Shown: piece by piece, positions 40,136 to 49,849 of the stretch | How positions within the stretch are numbered: position 1 is the first letter of the stretch | Layout: each line of letters opens with the position of its first letter | Assembly (NCBI RefSeq): GCF_036373705.1 | Contig: NC_089851.1 | Span: 21,203,970-21,267,969 of the forward strand | From: Amia ocellicauda | Taxonomy: Eukaryota; Chordata; Actinopteri; Amiiformes; Amiidae | DNA length: 64,000 bases | Reading direction: 5' to 3' | Made by a program: the position numbers and the translations under genes | The notes under the pieces: model-generated | What the model saw: only the letters and a program-made list of their open reading frames with translations | The model's database searches: none | What the model was told of the DNA's origin: nothing

Positions 40136-41356
40136 CACTCACCTAAAGGATTATTAGGAACACCTGTTCAATTTCTCATTAATGCAATTATCTAACCAAC
40201 CAATCACATGGCAGTTGCTTCAATGCATTTAGGGGTGTGGTCCTGGTCAAGACAATCTCCTGAACTCCAAACTGAATGTCTGAATGGGAAAGAAAGGTGA
40301 TTTAAGCAACTTTGAGCGTGGCATGGTTGTTGGTGCCAGACGGGCCGGTCGGAGTATTTCACAATCTGCTCAGTTACTGGGATTTTCACACACAACCATT
40401 TCTAGGGTTTACAAAGAATGGTGTGAAAAGGGAAAAACATCCAGTATGCGGCAGTCCTGTGGGCGAAAATGCCTTGTTGATGCTAGAGGTCAGAGGAGAA
40501 TGGGCCGACTGATTCAAGCTGATAGAAGAGCAACTTTGACTGAAATAACCACTCGTTACAACCGAGGTATGCAGCAAAGCATTTGTGAAGCCACAACACG
40601 TACAACCTTGAGGCGGATGGGCTACAACAGCAGAAGACCCCACTGGGTACCACTCATCTCCACTACAAATAGGAAAAAGAGGCTACAATTTGCACAAGCT
40701 CACCAAAATTGGACAGTTGAAGACTGGAAAAATGTTGCCTGGTCTGATGAGTCTCGATTTCTGTTGAGACATTCAGATGGTAGAGTCAGAATTTGGCGTA
40801 AACAGAATGAGAACATGGATCCATCATGCCTTGTTACCACTGTGCAGGCTGGTGGTGGTGGTGTAATGGTGTGGGGGATGTTTTCTTGGCACACTTTAGG
40901 CCCCTTAGTGCCAATTGGGCATCGTTTAAATGCCACGGCCTACCTGAGCATTGTTTCTGACCATGTCCATCCCTTTATGACCACCATGTACCCATCCTCT
41001 GATGGCTACTTCCAGCAGGATAATGCACCATGTCACAAAGGTCCAATCATTTCAAATTGGTTTCTTGAACATGACAATGAGTTCACTGTACTAAACTGGC
41101 CCCCACAGTCACCAGATCTCAACCCAATAGAGCATCTTTGGGATGTGGTGGAACGGGAGCTTCGTGCCCTGGATGTGCATCCCACAAATCTCCATCAACT
41201 GCAAGATGCTATCCTATCAATATGGGCCAACATTTCTAAAGAATGCTTTCAGCACCTTGTTGAATCAATGCCACGTAGAATTAAGGCAGTTCTGAAGGCG
41301 AAAGGGGGTCAAACACAGTATTAGTATGGTGTTCCTAATAATCCTTTAGGTGAGTG
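40136..41356 (+). mobile_element. DD36E Tc1/mariner element, copy 1 (1221 bp)
   Basis: It is bounded by TA at 40134-40135 and 41357-41358. The ends are CACTCACCTAAAGGATTATT and its inverse, about 28 bp of terminal inverted repeat. It carries one uninterrupted transposase ORF. Copies 2 (43283) and 3 (55759) in this window are nearly identical, so the family moved recently. Confidence 0.95.
40284..41324 (+). CDS. Tc1/mariner transposase (DD36E), 346 residues, copy 1
   Basis: The product would cut and paste the surrounding element at TA sites. Residues 1-125 form two helix-turn-helix units (MGKKGDLSNFERGMVVGARR at the start) with GRKCLVDARGQRR between. Catalytic residues lie in [10 protein letters not shown] (first Asp), FQQDNAPCHK (second Asp) and [10 protein letters not shown] (Glu). 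I count 36 residues between the second Asp and the Glu. GGGGVMVWGMFSW is the Gly-rich block. Compared with copies 2 and 3 this copy has GRSIS for GLSIS in the first helix, PHWVP for PHRVP, FLLRH for FLWRH and CHKGP for CHKGR. These are private changes that may weaken it. The length is normal for the superfamily. Confidence 0.93.
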   Translation: MGKKGDLSNFERGMVVGARRAGRSISQSAQLLGFSHTTISRVYKEWCEKGKTSSMRQSCGRKCLVDARGQRRMGRLIQADRRATLTEITTRYNRGMQQSICEATTRTTLRRMGYNSRRPHWVPLISTTNRKKRLQFAQAHQNWTVEDWKNVAWSDESRFLLRHSDGRVRIWRKQNENMDPSCLVTTVQAGGGGVMVWGMFSWHTLGPLVPIGHRLNATAYLSIVSDHVHPFMTTMYPSSDGYFQQDNAPCHKGPIISNWFLEHDNEFTVLNWPPQSPDLNPIEHLWDVVERELRALDVHPTNLHQLQDAILSIWANISKECFQHLVESMPRRIKAVLKAKGGQTQY

Positions 41357-41358
41357 TA

Positions 41359-43280
41359 CAATGTATGTTTGTGTATAAAGTAAAGAAAGGACACAGTATA
41401 TTTGGCCAAATACATCTTATTAAATAATACTTAATTACATTAGTATTTATATGTTATAAAGTTAAAAAAGAAAACATGACACTCACAAGTTTAATTTGCT
41501 GCAGTCACAGTCTGTTGTTGAAAGACTGTTGTGAACAACTGATATGTATTATCAATATTATTACTACTACTACTGTATCCAAGGTGATGTACATAATTAA
41601 TAATGTAAATAGTGCTGCAAAATTAATATTTAGTTAGAAATAGAAATTGTAAAAAAATATTTTAGGCTCAATATCCAGTTTATCCAGTGGTGAAGAAGGT
41701 GACAAGCACAGCGGCACACAATGCCAAGGCACTCTTCTTTCCAGGCTTTTGTTGGAGGATTTTTTCTGTTGATTTTGCTACCGTGTTTTAATCTGCGTTT
41801 CTTGGTAAACCCAGTCACAAGTTCTACAGCTTTTGAAAACCTGACTGGAGAAGATCCTTTTTTCATTTGCACAAATTGAATTAGGCCTATTTGACTTCAT
41901 TATTTCTGAACTTTTGTTTCAGATACTATGGATTGTGTTTTGTGTCAAACTGATTCTGTTCTTGGGTCAAGAAATGTATTCTCATTCCACGGTTATGTCA
42001 ATTCCAGTCAGAATTTAATTGCAAAAAGAAATGATGTATTGTGTTCAGAAATTATTCCAAATCCTTTTTTTTCCTGAAAAACAGTACTTAACTAAGTGCA
42101 AAAGACTAAACTCATATGAAATTAATTGAGACGCAAAACAAACACACAGAAAACATAAATGGGATCTTGTATTACATTGAAGATTTAATTTATTAATCCA
42201 TCAAAATACACATTTTCGATAATGTACAAACTGGAGCAGCATCGCAATCGTTTTCAAACCAGTTGGAGTACATTTTCCTGCAGGAAATTGATCTGGCAGA
42301 ATCTGAAGAGCCTTGCTTTCCTTCTTCTCTATAGCAAAGTAGAAACCTATTACTCCAGCATTAATTCTATTATATTGAATTGAATATCAGAAATTATTTT
42401 TTTTTAATTGGAAATTATGGATTAGGTTAAATGTCACAATGGCTTGCTATACACATGCTGGTTTTAATGGCAAAAAACCTGTAGCCCACAGGCTACTAGT
42501 AAAAGTGAAAGACAATATATACTGTATTCTAGGCTTGGCCTACAGTTGATTTCTTTATTTTGAAATAAAATCCTGTGAAAAATAAGTTCTAGTTATTTAT
42601 TTATTGATTTATTTTGCGTTTTGTTCAAGCTGCTAATTATTCAATCTGTCAAATGAAACTGGACGTGTGTTTTTGACCATGTCACAAGGAAATGTGAAGC
42701 ATTGACCTAAATGATTACCATATCACAATGACACTCAATTCAAATGGGATTGAGTAAGAGAGAAATGATGACACCGGAAAAGGATAGTAACAGCTGAAGT
42801 GCAAGATCACACACTAATGTCAATGTGAAAAAGTACTGCTAAAATCAAAAGGTCTCCAACTAATTTACTTTAGTATAACGTGTTTATTTTAACTGACAAA
42901 CACGGCCAATCAGAACTTGGCTCAAGGTCAAATTATGTAAAGAACAATATATGGAAATGTGTAGTTTGTAGGGGAATTTTTTTGGTACAGATTGGCTCAT
43001 ATGTAACTGAGAATTCAAACCGGCAATGTACCCTACCTATCTACCTAATGCATCAACAAATTTCTTAACAACTGTCTCTGAACAAACCTCTGTGAAGGTG
43101 GCACAAGACTCTGGTCAGTGAGTCTTCAGGGCTATTAAGTCTTGGCGGTCTGCATAGTTAACAAGCTACATTTTCTTTTTCTAACAGTCTGATCAATTCT
43201 CACATGATTCTCCAATGTTGCCATTTTCTCAAACATCAAGTTTAACTACATGGGGCTACTTCTTATTTTTCAACAAAATA
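41359..43280. other. No gene seen between the first two DD36E copies
   Basis: AT-rich DNA with no supported ORF or recognised repeat. Confidence 0.5.
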
Positions 43281-43282
43281 TA

Positions 43283-44462
43283 CACTCACCTAAAGGATTA
43301 TTAGGAACACCTGTTCAATTTCTCATTAATGCAATTATCTAACCAACCAATCACATGGCAGTTGCTTCAATGCATTTAGGTGTGTGGTCCTGGTCAAGAC
43401 AATCTCCTGAACTCCAAACTGAATGTCTGAATGGGAAAGAAAGGTGATTTAAGCAATTTTGAGCGTGGCATGGTTGTTGGTGCCAGACGGGCCGGTCTGA
43501 GTATTTCACAATCTGCTCAGTTACTGGGATTTTCACGCACAACCATTTCTAGGGTTTACAAAGAATGGTGTGAAAAGGGAAAAACATCCAGTATGCGGCA
43601 GTCCTGTGGGCGAAAATGCCTTGTTGATGCTAGAGGTCAGAGGAGAATGGGCCGACTGATTCAAGCTGATAGAAGAGCAACTTTGACTGAAATAACCACT
43701 CGTTACAACCGAGGTATGCAGCAAAGCATTTGTGAAGCCACAACACGTACAACCTTGAGGCGGATGGGCTACAACAGCAGAAGACCCCACCGGGTACCAC
43801 TCATCTCCACTACAAATAGGAAAAAGAGGCTACAATTTGCACAAGCTCACCAAAATTGGACAGTTGAAGACTGGAAAAATGTTGCCTGGTCTGATGAGTC
43901 TCGATTTCTGTGGAGACATTCAGATGGTAGAGTCAGAATTTGGCGTAAACAGAATGAGAACATGGATCCATCATGCCTTGTTACCACTGTGCAGGCTGGT
44001 GGTGGTGGTGTAATGGTGTGGGGGATGTTTTCTTGGCACACTTTAGGCCCCTTAGTGCCAATTGGGCATCGTTTAAATGCCACGGCCTACCTGAGCATTG
44101 TTTCTGACCATGTCCATCCCTTTATGACCACCATGTACCCATCCTCTGATGGCTACTTCCAGCAGGATAATGCACCATGTCACAAAGGTCGAATCATTTC
44201 AAATTGGTTTCTTGAACATGACAATGAGTTCACTGTACTAAACTGGCCCCCACAGTCACCAGATCTAAACCCAATAGAGCATCTTTGGGATGTGGTGGAA
44301 CGGGAGCTTCGTGCCCTGGATGTGCATCCCACAAATCTCCATCAACTGCAAGATGCTATCCTATCAATATGGGTCAACATTTCTAAAGAATGCTTTCAGC
44401 ACCTTGTTGAATCAATGCCACGTAGCATTAAGGCAGTTCTGAAGGCGAAAGGGGGTCAGACA
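43283..44462 (+). mobile_element. DD36E Tc1/mariner element, copy 2, right end lost
   Basis: The left end follows TA at 43281-43282 and matches copy 1 base for base over most of its length (I count about ten differences). Similarity stops at about 44462, just before the expected TAG. The last ~45 bp with the right inverted repeat are missing and unrelated AT-rich DNA follows. Without a second end it cannot be mobilised, although its ORF is open. Confidence 0.93.
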
Positions 44463-44600
44463 ATATTAACATTTCAAATGGCTTTTGCATTAACATTTCA
44501 TTTATTTTCAGACTTCCCCCACAGATACATAAAAGATTGCATGTTTAAGCAATGTTTAAAGATATTAAAAGCATACGCATATTGTTACGCCCTACTGTAG
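43431..44600 (+). CDS. Tc1/mariner transposase (DD36E) with a foreign C-terminal tail, copy 2
   Basis: Residues 1-343 match the 346-residue transposase and keep both Asp blocks and the Glu block, with the residues shared by copy 3 (GLSIS, PHRVP, FLWRH, CHKGR). After GGQT the normal end is missing. Translation continues about 46 residues into flanking DNA (ILTFQMAFALTFHLF...), giving 389 residues. If transcribed it could be a source of enzyme for other copies even though its own element lacks an end. Whether the tail is tolerated is unknown. Minor private changes are IWVN for IWAN and PRSIK for PRRIK. Confidence 0.85.
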   Translation: MGKKGDLSNFERGMVVGARRAGLSISQSAQLLGFSRTTISRVYKEWCEKGKTSSMRQSCGRKCLVDARGQRRMGRLIQADRRATLTEITTRYNRGMQQSICEATTRTTLRRMGYNSRRPHRVPLISTTNRKKRLQFAQAHQNWTVEDWKNVAWSDESRFLWRHSDGRVRIWRKQNENMDPSCLVTTVQAGGGGVMVWGMFSWHTLGPLVPIGHRLNATAYLSIVSDHVHPFMTTMYPSSDGYFQQDNAPCHKGRIISNWFLEHDNEFTVLNWPPQSPDLNPIEHLWDVVERELRALDVHPTNLHQLQDAILSIWVNISKECFQHLVESMPRSIKAVLKAKGGQTILTFQMAFALTFHLFSDFPHRYIKDCMFKQCLKILKAYAYCYALL

Positions 44601-45729
44601 CCAAGCATTTATGTCCATTGGTCTTGTGTTTAATTTTCGATTCGTCCCATTTTTGTCAACTAAATTTTGAAGGCGTTTCTTTTCAGTTTAGGTCGTTGGC
44701 GAATATTTGTCAGCAGTTTTCGTTGATGAAATTAACACTGGTGTGCTTGGGTATCCTGAAAGTCACTTCTAAATAAATGATACGTCTGTTGTGTAGTTTC
44801 TGCGACAAGAACACATGAGCAACGTAGAGAGAAAAGCGTCCAAAACCAGCTGAAGTGAGGACAGCAGCGGAGGATCCAGCAAAATGGAAATCCCGGCCAC
44901 GACAAGACTTATTTAAAACTGCAATTCAAACTAAATATCGATCTAGGCTTTCACTGGAAGAGGTCTTTTCCTGTCTAAATGGAGACCCTTTGTGCATTGA
45001 GGACAAAACAGCCCTGATGAAGTAGGAGTGATTCATATTATACCCAATGTGTCAGGTTTCTTAAACTTGTATTTTATCCGTTTCCATTTCTACTGTTTTT
45101 GATCTCAAAATGTCTGCTTCTGCAGCTCACACTGATCTCCATATTGATACTACTTTTTTACTCATGATTTTGCAACATGTTGTTGTATTGTTCCAGTAAA
45201 CTAGTTATTTTTGTCATTGCTCCGGGAGGCTCATTGTTATAAAATATAATGGCAGCAATAATAGGCTACATAATACAGGATATTGTTAAAATGAATGCAG
45301 ATCTGACTCTACATTAGATTAAGAGCAGGTCGCACTGATTGAGGCGGATTGCCAGTAGGGTGAGATTAGCCCGATACATGATTGAAAATCTGCTTATACA
45401 GCGTGCAGCGCTAATCGCATACATGTGTCATACAAAACGTCACTCTGAGAAGCTGCATTAGGAAATGGGCCCGTATAAAATTCAGGCAGATAAATGAAAT
45501 TGGCGCATTTTAAAGGGGGGAGATATCTGGTCCGTTTACTGTGGGTTTCAATGTAAAGTGTGTTGCTGATGGGCGCTTCATGGCTCATGTCACTGGTGAA
45601 CGTTTTTTCCTATGGCCAGTGAGCTCTATATATTGTTGTGGGTGTGTTGTACGTTGTATTGTAATCCTAATTTATAACAAGCCACCCATTTCCACTGCGA
45701 ATAAATAAAGCGAGTGCAATGAACTGGAA
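44463..45729. other. No gene seen
   Basis: No ORF, splice pattern or repeat family can be supported. GC content rises towards 45700, ahead of the promoter-like segment. Confidence 0.4.
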
Positions 45730-45734
45730 CCGTG

Positions 45735-45790
45735 CCATTGGTTGCTATGCAATGACGTCACTTAACGCCCGGTTACGTGCTACGTCATAA
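45735..45790 (+). promoter_or_regulatory. CCAAT / X-box-like / CRE promoter-like cluster
   Basis: The cluster holds ATTGG (inverted CCAAT) at 45737-45741, GTTGCTATGCAA at 45741-45752 resembling half of an RFX X-box, a perfect CRE TGACGTCA at 45753-45760, and a second TACGTCA at 45781-45787. The segment is CpG-rich in an AT-rich neighbourhood. It lies 70-125 bp ahead of the ATG at 45860 and a splice-donor-like CAGGTAAAC at 45843. It is likely a promoter by composition, with no transcript evidence. Confidence 0.5.
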
Positions 45791-45859
45791 GTGCGTCCCG
45801 TCGTCTCCGGCAGCACTTGAGCCTGGACTCAGACCAAGATCTCAGGTAAACCGGACAGG

Positions 45860-46012
45860 ATGTTGGCTGAGCTACTGGAGACGGAAACACAGACCACAGT
45901 TTCGTTTGGTGTTTCGGGGGCTGCCGAGGCCCCGGAGGACAAACTCTCACGCAACTCGTGTCATACTCTTGTATTACTCTATATTGTCACAACTTTTTTA
46001 ACACAATTTTGA
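45860..46012 (+). CDS. Unidentified 50-codon ORF, first copy of a repeated exon module
   Basis: I do not recognise this protein. The frame reads MLAELLETETQTTVSFGVSG, then AAEAPEDKLSR, and then an unrelated tail (NSCHTLVLLYIVTTFLTQF) to TGA. The first 30 residues recur in the decayed copies at 46961 (LAELQETETVTRVSFCVSGA) and 47580 (EGTETVTRVSLCVSGTAEAL). Conservation of this reading frame suggests it was once coding. This is the only copy with an ATG and with promoter-like DNA upstream. It loses similarity after KLSR, where the other copies continue with a Trp/Arg-rich stretch, so it is probably truncated. It may be a dead first exon or a small young gene. Confidence 0.4.
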   Translation: MLAELLETETQTTVSFGVSGAAEAPEDKLSRNSCHTLVLLYIVTTFLTQF

Positions 46013-46344
46013 ATTAACTGTAACGGTTATTTGTTTTTAAAGGAATATTTGTTAAAATTAAATTACATCTGTATCTGACCCACCAAAATGTTTTTCTTTT
46101 GCGATTTTTATTAATACAATTTTTACTAAGTAATAGTTTAGCAATGTGAGATGCAACGAAAATGCCTGAACATTAGTGTGCTTATGGCAAAATGTACTAG
46201 ACTATCTATCTAATTTATACAATCTACTTAACTAAACGATTTACTTTTCCATATTTCCAAAACACAGTCAACAGAGGAGAAGAGTGTTTGGCTTTTAGAT
46301 GGGTTAATATACCAGCTGTAGATTTTGGGTAGATTAATTGCATT

Positions 46345-46475
46345 TAGGGGTGGGCGATATTGCCTATAAATAAAACCAAATTGTTTTCAAATTTATGGAC
46401 GATTCACAATTTTAATCTCAATTTTTTTTTAAATGTTTTTCTCTAAACAAACTTAAATGACTAAGACATATTGAA
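46345..46475. repeat. Possible hAT-like fragment
   Basis: TAGGGGTGGGCGATATTGCC resembles the end of a common fish hAT-type MITE. No second end or target duplication was found. Apart from this, 46013-46920 shows no supported feature. Confidence 0.3.
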
Positions 46476-46960
46476 ACATATGTAAGTATTTTATTTATAA
46501 AAAAAGGACTTGTGTTCTGTATGAAATTGGCCTACATACATACATATATTTGTGTAAGAATAACACAAGAACAGCACCACTTCCATAGCCGTCATTATTG
46601 CACATACTTTTTGTTTGAAATAAAATGGAAAAAATGCCTTTAGTATGCTATCCCTAGAAAATGTTTTCTCTCTCGTGATATGAAATGTCACCGCGTCTGT
46701 AATGTCCATACACCAGGGCACCTTCTTGTCATATGGGATGGCATTGGAAAATGAAGCAGCTCATGTTAGCTGCCTTAGCAGAGGCTTGGGAGGGGACAGG
46801 AGCTGGCATCTGTATCTCGCAAGTGCCACACTTTTCTCCCTTTCCGCTTCCTGTTTCAGTCGCTGGTCTGTTGTGCTGTCACTTTTACCTGCAATAGACT
46901 TTCTACAGACTTTACAAAACCCTGTCGTCTCTGGCAACACTTGAGCCTTGACTCAGACTG

Positions 46961-47132
46961 TTGGCTGAGCTACAGGAGACAGAAACAGTGACGAGAGTTT
47001 CGTTCTGTGTTTCAGGGGCCGCTGAGGCAGCGGAGCAGGAAAAACTCCCCAGGTGGAACCGCTTCCGACGCAAATTCCTGGAATGACTTTGGGTTGGTGA
47101 CATGTTGCGGACAGTCTGAGACAGCCACTGAG
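46961..47132 (+). pseudogene. Exon module type I, second copy (decayed)
   Basis: It begins as LAELQETETVTRVSFCVSGA without an ATG (CTG at the matching place), and continues AAEQEKLPRWNRFRRKFLE to a stop at 47084-47086. The homologous sequence carries on after a frameshift and deletion to GCCACTGAG, followed by a splice donor GTGAGT at 47133. The matching region at 47580-47773 stays open, so this copy is broken. The upstream CCTGTCGTCTCTGGCAACAC also matches DNA before the first copy (45798). Confidence 0.5.
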
Positions 47133-47241
47133 GTGAGTACATTGTGGGCAGCCGGCCCTTAAGCTGCAGAACAGGCACCCATTTATTGATACAAAGGATG
47201 CGCTGTTATCCTGAGAGATGCTTTGCTCTGTCTGTACACAG

Positions 47242-47395
47242 AATCTACTATCACAGCCCAGAGCAGCCCAGGTCACAGAGGAAGAACTGGAGACACTGCC
47301 CGGAGAAGGAAGCCAGGCTGGAGAGGAGGAGACCGTGACCGAGTGTGTCGAAGCAGGCCATGCCGGCAAGGAGGAGCCTGAGCATCTCCCAGAAG
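47242..47395 (+). CDS. Exon module type II (unidentified, acidic)
   Basis: It lies between an acceptor (CTGTCTGTACACAG) and a donor-like GAAGGTACA. The open frame reads NLLSQPRAAQVTEEELETLP then GEGSQAGEEETVTECVEAGH and ends EEPEHLPEG. It starts in phase 0, which fits the phase-0 donor of the type I module at 47132. A shorter paralogue is at 48856-48936. It is Glu-rich with no domain I recognise. It is probably an exon of the same unidentified gene as the type I modules, but no transcript is available. Confidence 0.4.
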
Positions 47396-47539
47396 GTACA
47401 TTCTGATGTAATGAGTCTCTCAGTGGGAGGCCTGCCGTTTCTCTCTGTGGGGGGTCATATGGTTTTCATCAGGGCCATTTCAAAATTTGTCACAGGGGTG
47501 GAAATTTTTGTTCCTGTCGTCTCTTGCAATACTTGAGCC

Positions 47540-47773
47540 TTGACTCAAACCCTGAATCCAGGGTTACAGGACAGAGTGTGGGCTGTGCTGGAGGGGACAG
47601 AAACAGTGACAAGAGTTTCACTCTGTGTTTCAGGGACTGCTGAGGCGCTGGAGCAGGCCACACTCTCAAAGTGGAACTGCTTCCGACGCTCCTGCTCACA
47701 GGTCACATCCCGACTCTCCTGGAAGGGATTTGGGAAGGTGGCGTCCTCCGGCCAGTCTGAGACGGCCACTGAG
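47540..47773 (+). CDS. Exon module type I, third copy (open frame)
   Basis: The frame is MTQTLNPGLQDRVWAVLEGT, then ETVTRVSLCVSGTAEALEQA, TLSKWNCFRRSCSQVTSRLS, WKGFGKVASSGQSETATE, and then donor GTGAGT at 47774. It is the most intact version of the type I module. The Trp/Arg/Ser-rich part (KWNCFRR...SRLSWKGFGK) is shared with 46961 and 48300. The intron start after it (ACATTGTGGGCAGC, then CAGAACAGGCACCCATTTAT) is also duplicated, so the duplication included intron DNA. Function and family are unknown. The true 5' boundary could be the TTTCAG at 47627-47632 instead of the ATG. Confidence 0.42.
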
Positions 47774-48299
47774 GTGAGTACATTGTGGGCAGCTGGCCCT
47801 TAAACTGCAGAACAGGCACCCATTTATTGAGCCAAAGGATTGGCTGTTATCCTTTCACTGGGAGTGATTGAGAGCTGGCCTGAGAGCAGGGGCTGCTTTC
47901 GTTCAGTTCCATTGTCTCCGGTGTCAACTTTAATATCCCGGTGCAAAACAGCAGCCAGGTACACAACTGGGCCCCGTTCCTCATAGTTGGTTTAACTAAT
48001 ACAGGCTAAAATTTGCTTTAATGCTGTGAAATTATTTATTTTCATGAAATCTCCTTTATTTGTTCCTGTGGTGCCTTGATGGGATCTGACTATACTCCAC
48101 AGCACCAATGATGTTGGGATCTCTGCATAATAATGTAGTCTGTAAAAGATAACAATATGATTACCAATTCAATTAAGTGTATAAAACCTCAGAGCAGCAG
48201 CTTTGCCGGTATTTCCAGAGTATAAGAATGCGCCTCTACCAAAAAAGTACAGGGGAGCTCTGTCTGTCTGTGATTGAGTTTCTCTCTGTTTTTCAGGAG

Positions 48300-48407
48300 C
48301 TACAGGGCAAGGCCAAACTGTCCGGGTGGAAGCGTTTCCGTCTCGCTAGCTCACGGATCTCGCCCCGTTTGTCCCGGATCGGCTGTTCTAAGGTAGCACC
48401 CATGTGA
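48300..48407 (+). pseudogene. Exon module type I, fourth copy (divergent)
   Basis: After CTGTTTTTCAG the frame reads ELQGKAKLSGWKRFRLASSR then ISPRLSRIGCSKVAPM and a stop. This parallels the KLxxWNxFRR...SRLS...GxxKVA part of the other modules. A one-base shift would continue KLQAEERLSAEAPLSPMER. It is diverged and probably broken. Confidence 0.4.
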
Positions 48408-48855
48408 AACTCCAGGCGGAGGAACGCTTGAGTGCGGAGGCCCCACTGTCCCCTATGGAAAGGTATAGTTCACTTTATTTAAATGCAAATGCAGACTGGA
48501 AAAGGAAATTGCAATCCCGCAACTGCAATTTAGTCGTCCATCGATGCTTGCATTATTTGGGTCAAGATGTAAATACGATAATCTTGTTTACATTGGAGTA
48601 TGCATCAGGGAAGTTCAGGGAAGCGCCTTATAATTGTTGATGTGCACTTTGATATCCCATTGAAAAACAGCAGTCAGATACACAACTGGTTTCTCTGTGT
48701 TGTTGTGACCTCTGTGTGTCAGTTTTGCTGCAGTCCTGTGATTTAGCCCCTCCCCTGGGGTGTCGCACAGCTATACATGGCGCACGATGGCTTCATCAGC
48801 GGAGCTCTGTCTCTCTGTGGTGTTTGTACTGACATTTTGCCTCGTCTGCCAACAG

Positions 48856-48936
48856 GACCTGCCACCACAGCCCAGAGTAGCAGGCCAGCATGGAGGGCAC
48901 GAGCCTGAGACACTCGGACAAGGAGCGTCTATTTAA
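48856..48936 (+). pseudogene. Exon module type II, second copy with stop
   Basis: After acceptor CTCGTCTGCCAACAG the frame reads DLPPQPRVAGQHGGHEPETL, GQGASI, stop. It parallels NLLSQPRAAQ...ELETLPGEGS at 47242. It would act as a terminal exon if the gene were expressed. Confidence 0.4.
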
Positions 48937-48957
48937 GCAAGATGGCCCATAATATAT

Positions 48958-49640
48958 TGGATTGCATGCGTACTATATTGGTTTAAAACTTTGCATGCAT
49001 ATTATATCAGTTTGTGTGTGTGTGTACTACATTGGTTTGTGTTATCGGTTGTTCACTCAACAGGAAAGGGGGAAATCAGGGCGCTAGCCAGCATTGCAAC
49101 CTTTGTCCTCAAACAAAGGGGGAAATCAGGGCGCTAGCCAGCATTGCAACCTTTGTCCTCAAGCAACACATTACTGAATGACTGAACCATGTCATCTAAG
49201 CAAGACATTACAGATGAGTTATTCAGTATTGATCACACCGTCTCCATGCTTGACACTTGTGGAGCGCCGTTTGTGTCAGACATCATTTTGTGTACACATT
49301 TTGTCCCACGAAATGGCCACTTGTCCCACGAAATGACCATTCTGTGCACACAGTTCACATTTTGTCCCACGAAATGACCATTTTGTGCACACAATTCACA
49401 TTTCGTCCAAAAATATGTATGAAATCGCTTTCATGCACAAAATGATGTCTGACACAAATGGCGCTCCATAAGTGTGACCCATGGACACGGTGTGATCAAT
49501 ACTGAATAACTCATCTGTAATGTCTTGCTCAGATGATGTGGTTCAGTCATTCAGTATTATGTTGCTTGAGGACAAAGTCTGAATGTGAACAACCGATATA
49601 ATACACACACAAACCAATATAGTATGCATGCGAAGTTGTG
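48958..49640. repeat. Fold-back repeat with about 150-bp arms
   Basis: The left arm (main part 49160-49290) is the inverse of the right arm (about 49425-49575). For example CATTACAGATGAGTTATTCA on the left corresponds to TGAATAACTCATCTGTAATG on the right. Weaker outer arms pair 48960-49060 with 49575-49640 (GCATGCATACTATATTGG types). The spacer holds tandem TTTGTCCCACGAAATG units. The structure suggests a fold-back or MITE-like element. No transposase is present. Confidence 0.7.
49065..49164. repeat. Perfect-looking 50-bp tandem duplication
   Basis: The unit AAAGGGGGAAATCAGGGCGC...TTTGTCCTCAA occurs twice, at 49065-49114 and 49115-49164, with one visible mismatch at the end. It lies in the left arm of the fold-back repeat and has no counterpart in the right arm. 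Confidence 0.9.
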
Positions 49641-49849
49641 AACTAATGGGCATTAAGTGAGTCACATGACTAGATTGGTGACATCATCGTGACACACGAG
49701 ACATATATATCTGTTGAGAGTTATTGCGCAAACGAGTGGAAATTGTAAACGTATCTATTTTTTAAATCACCATTTCAAAAACCATCAATAACTCCCATTG
49801 CAGCAGACTGGCCAAGTTTAAAACCATTAGATTAAATAAGATTAAAATA

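Noticed and set aside
40386..40936. Minus-strand ORFs of 78-85 codons repeated at 40.4, 43.5 and 56.2-56.7 kb
   Set aside because: They recur only because the transposon recurs, and they are antisense to its transposase.
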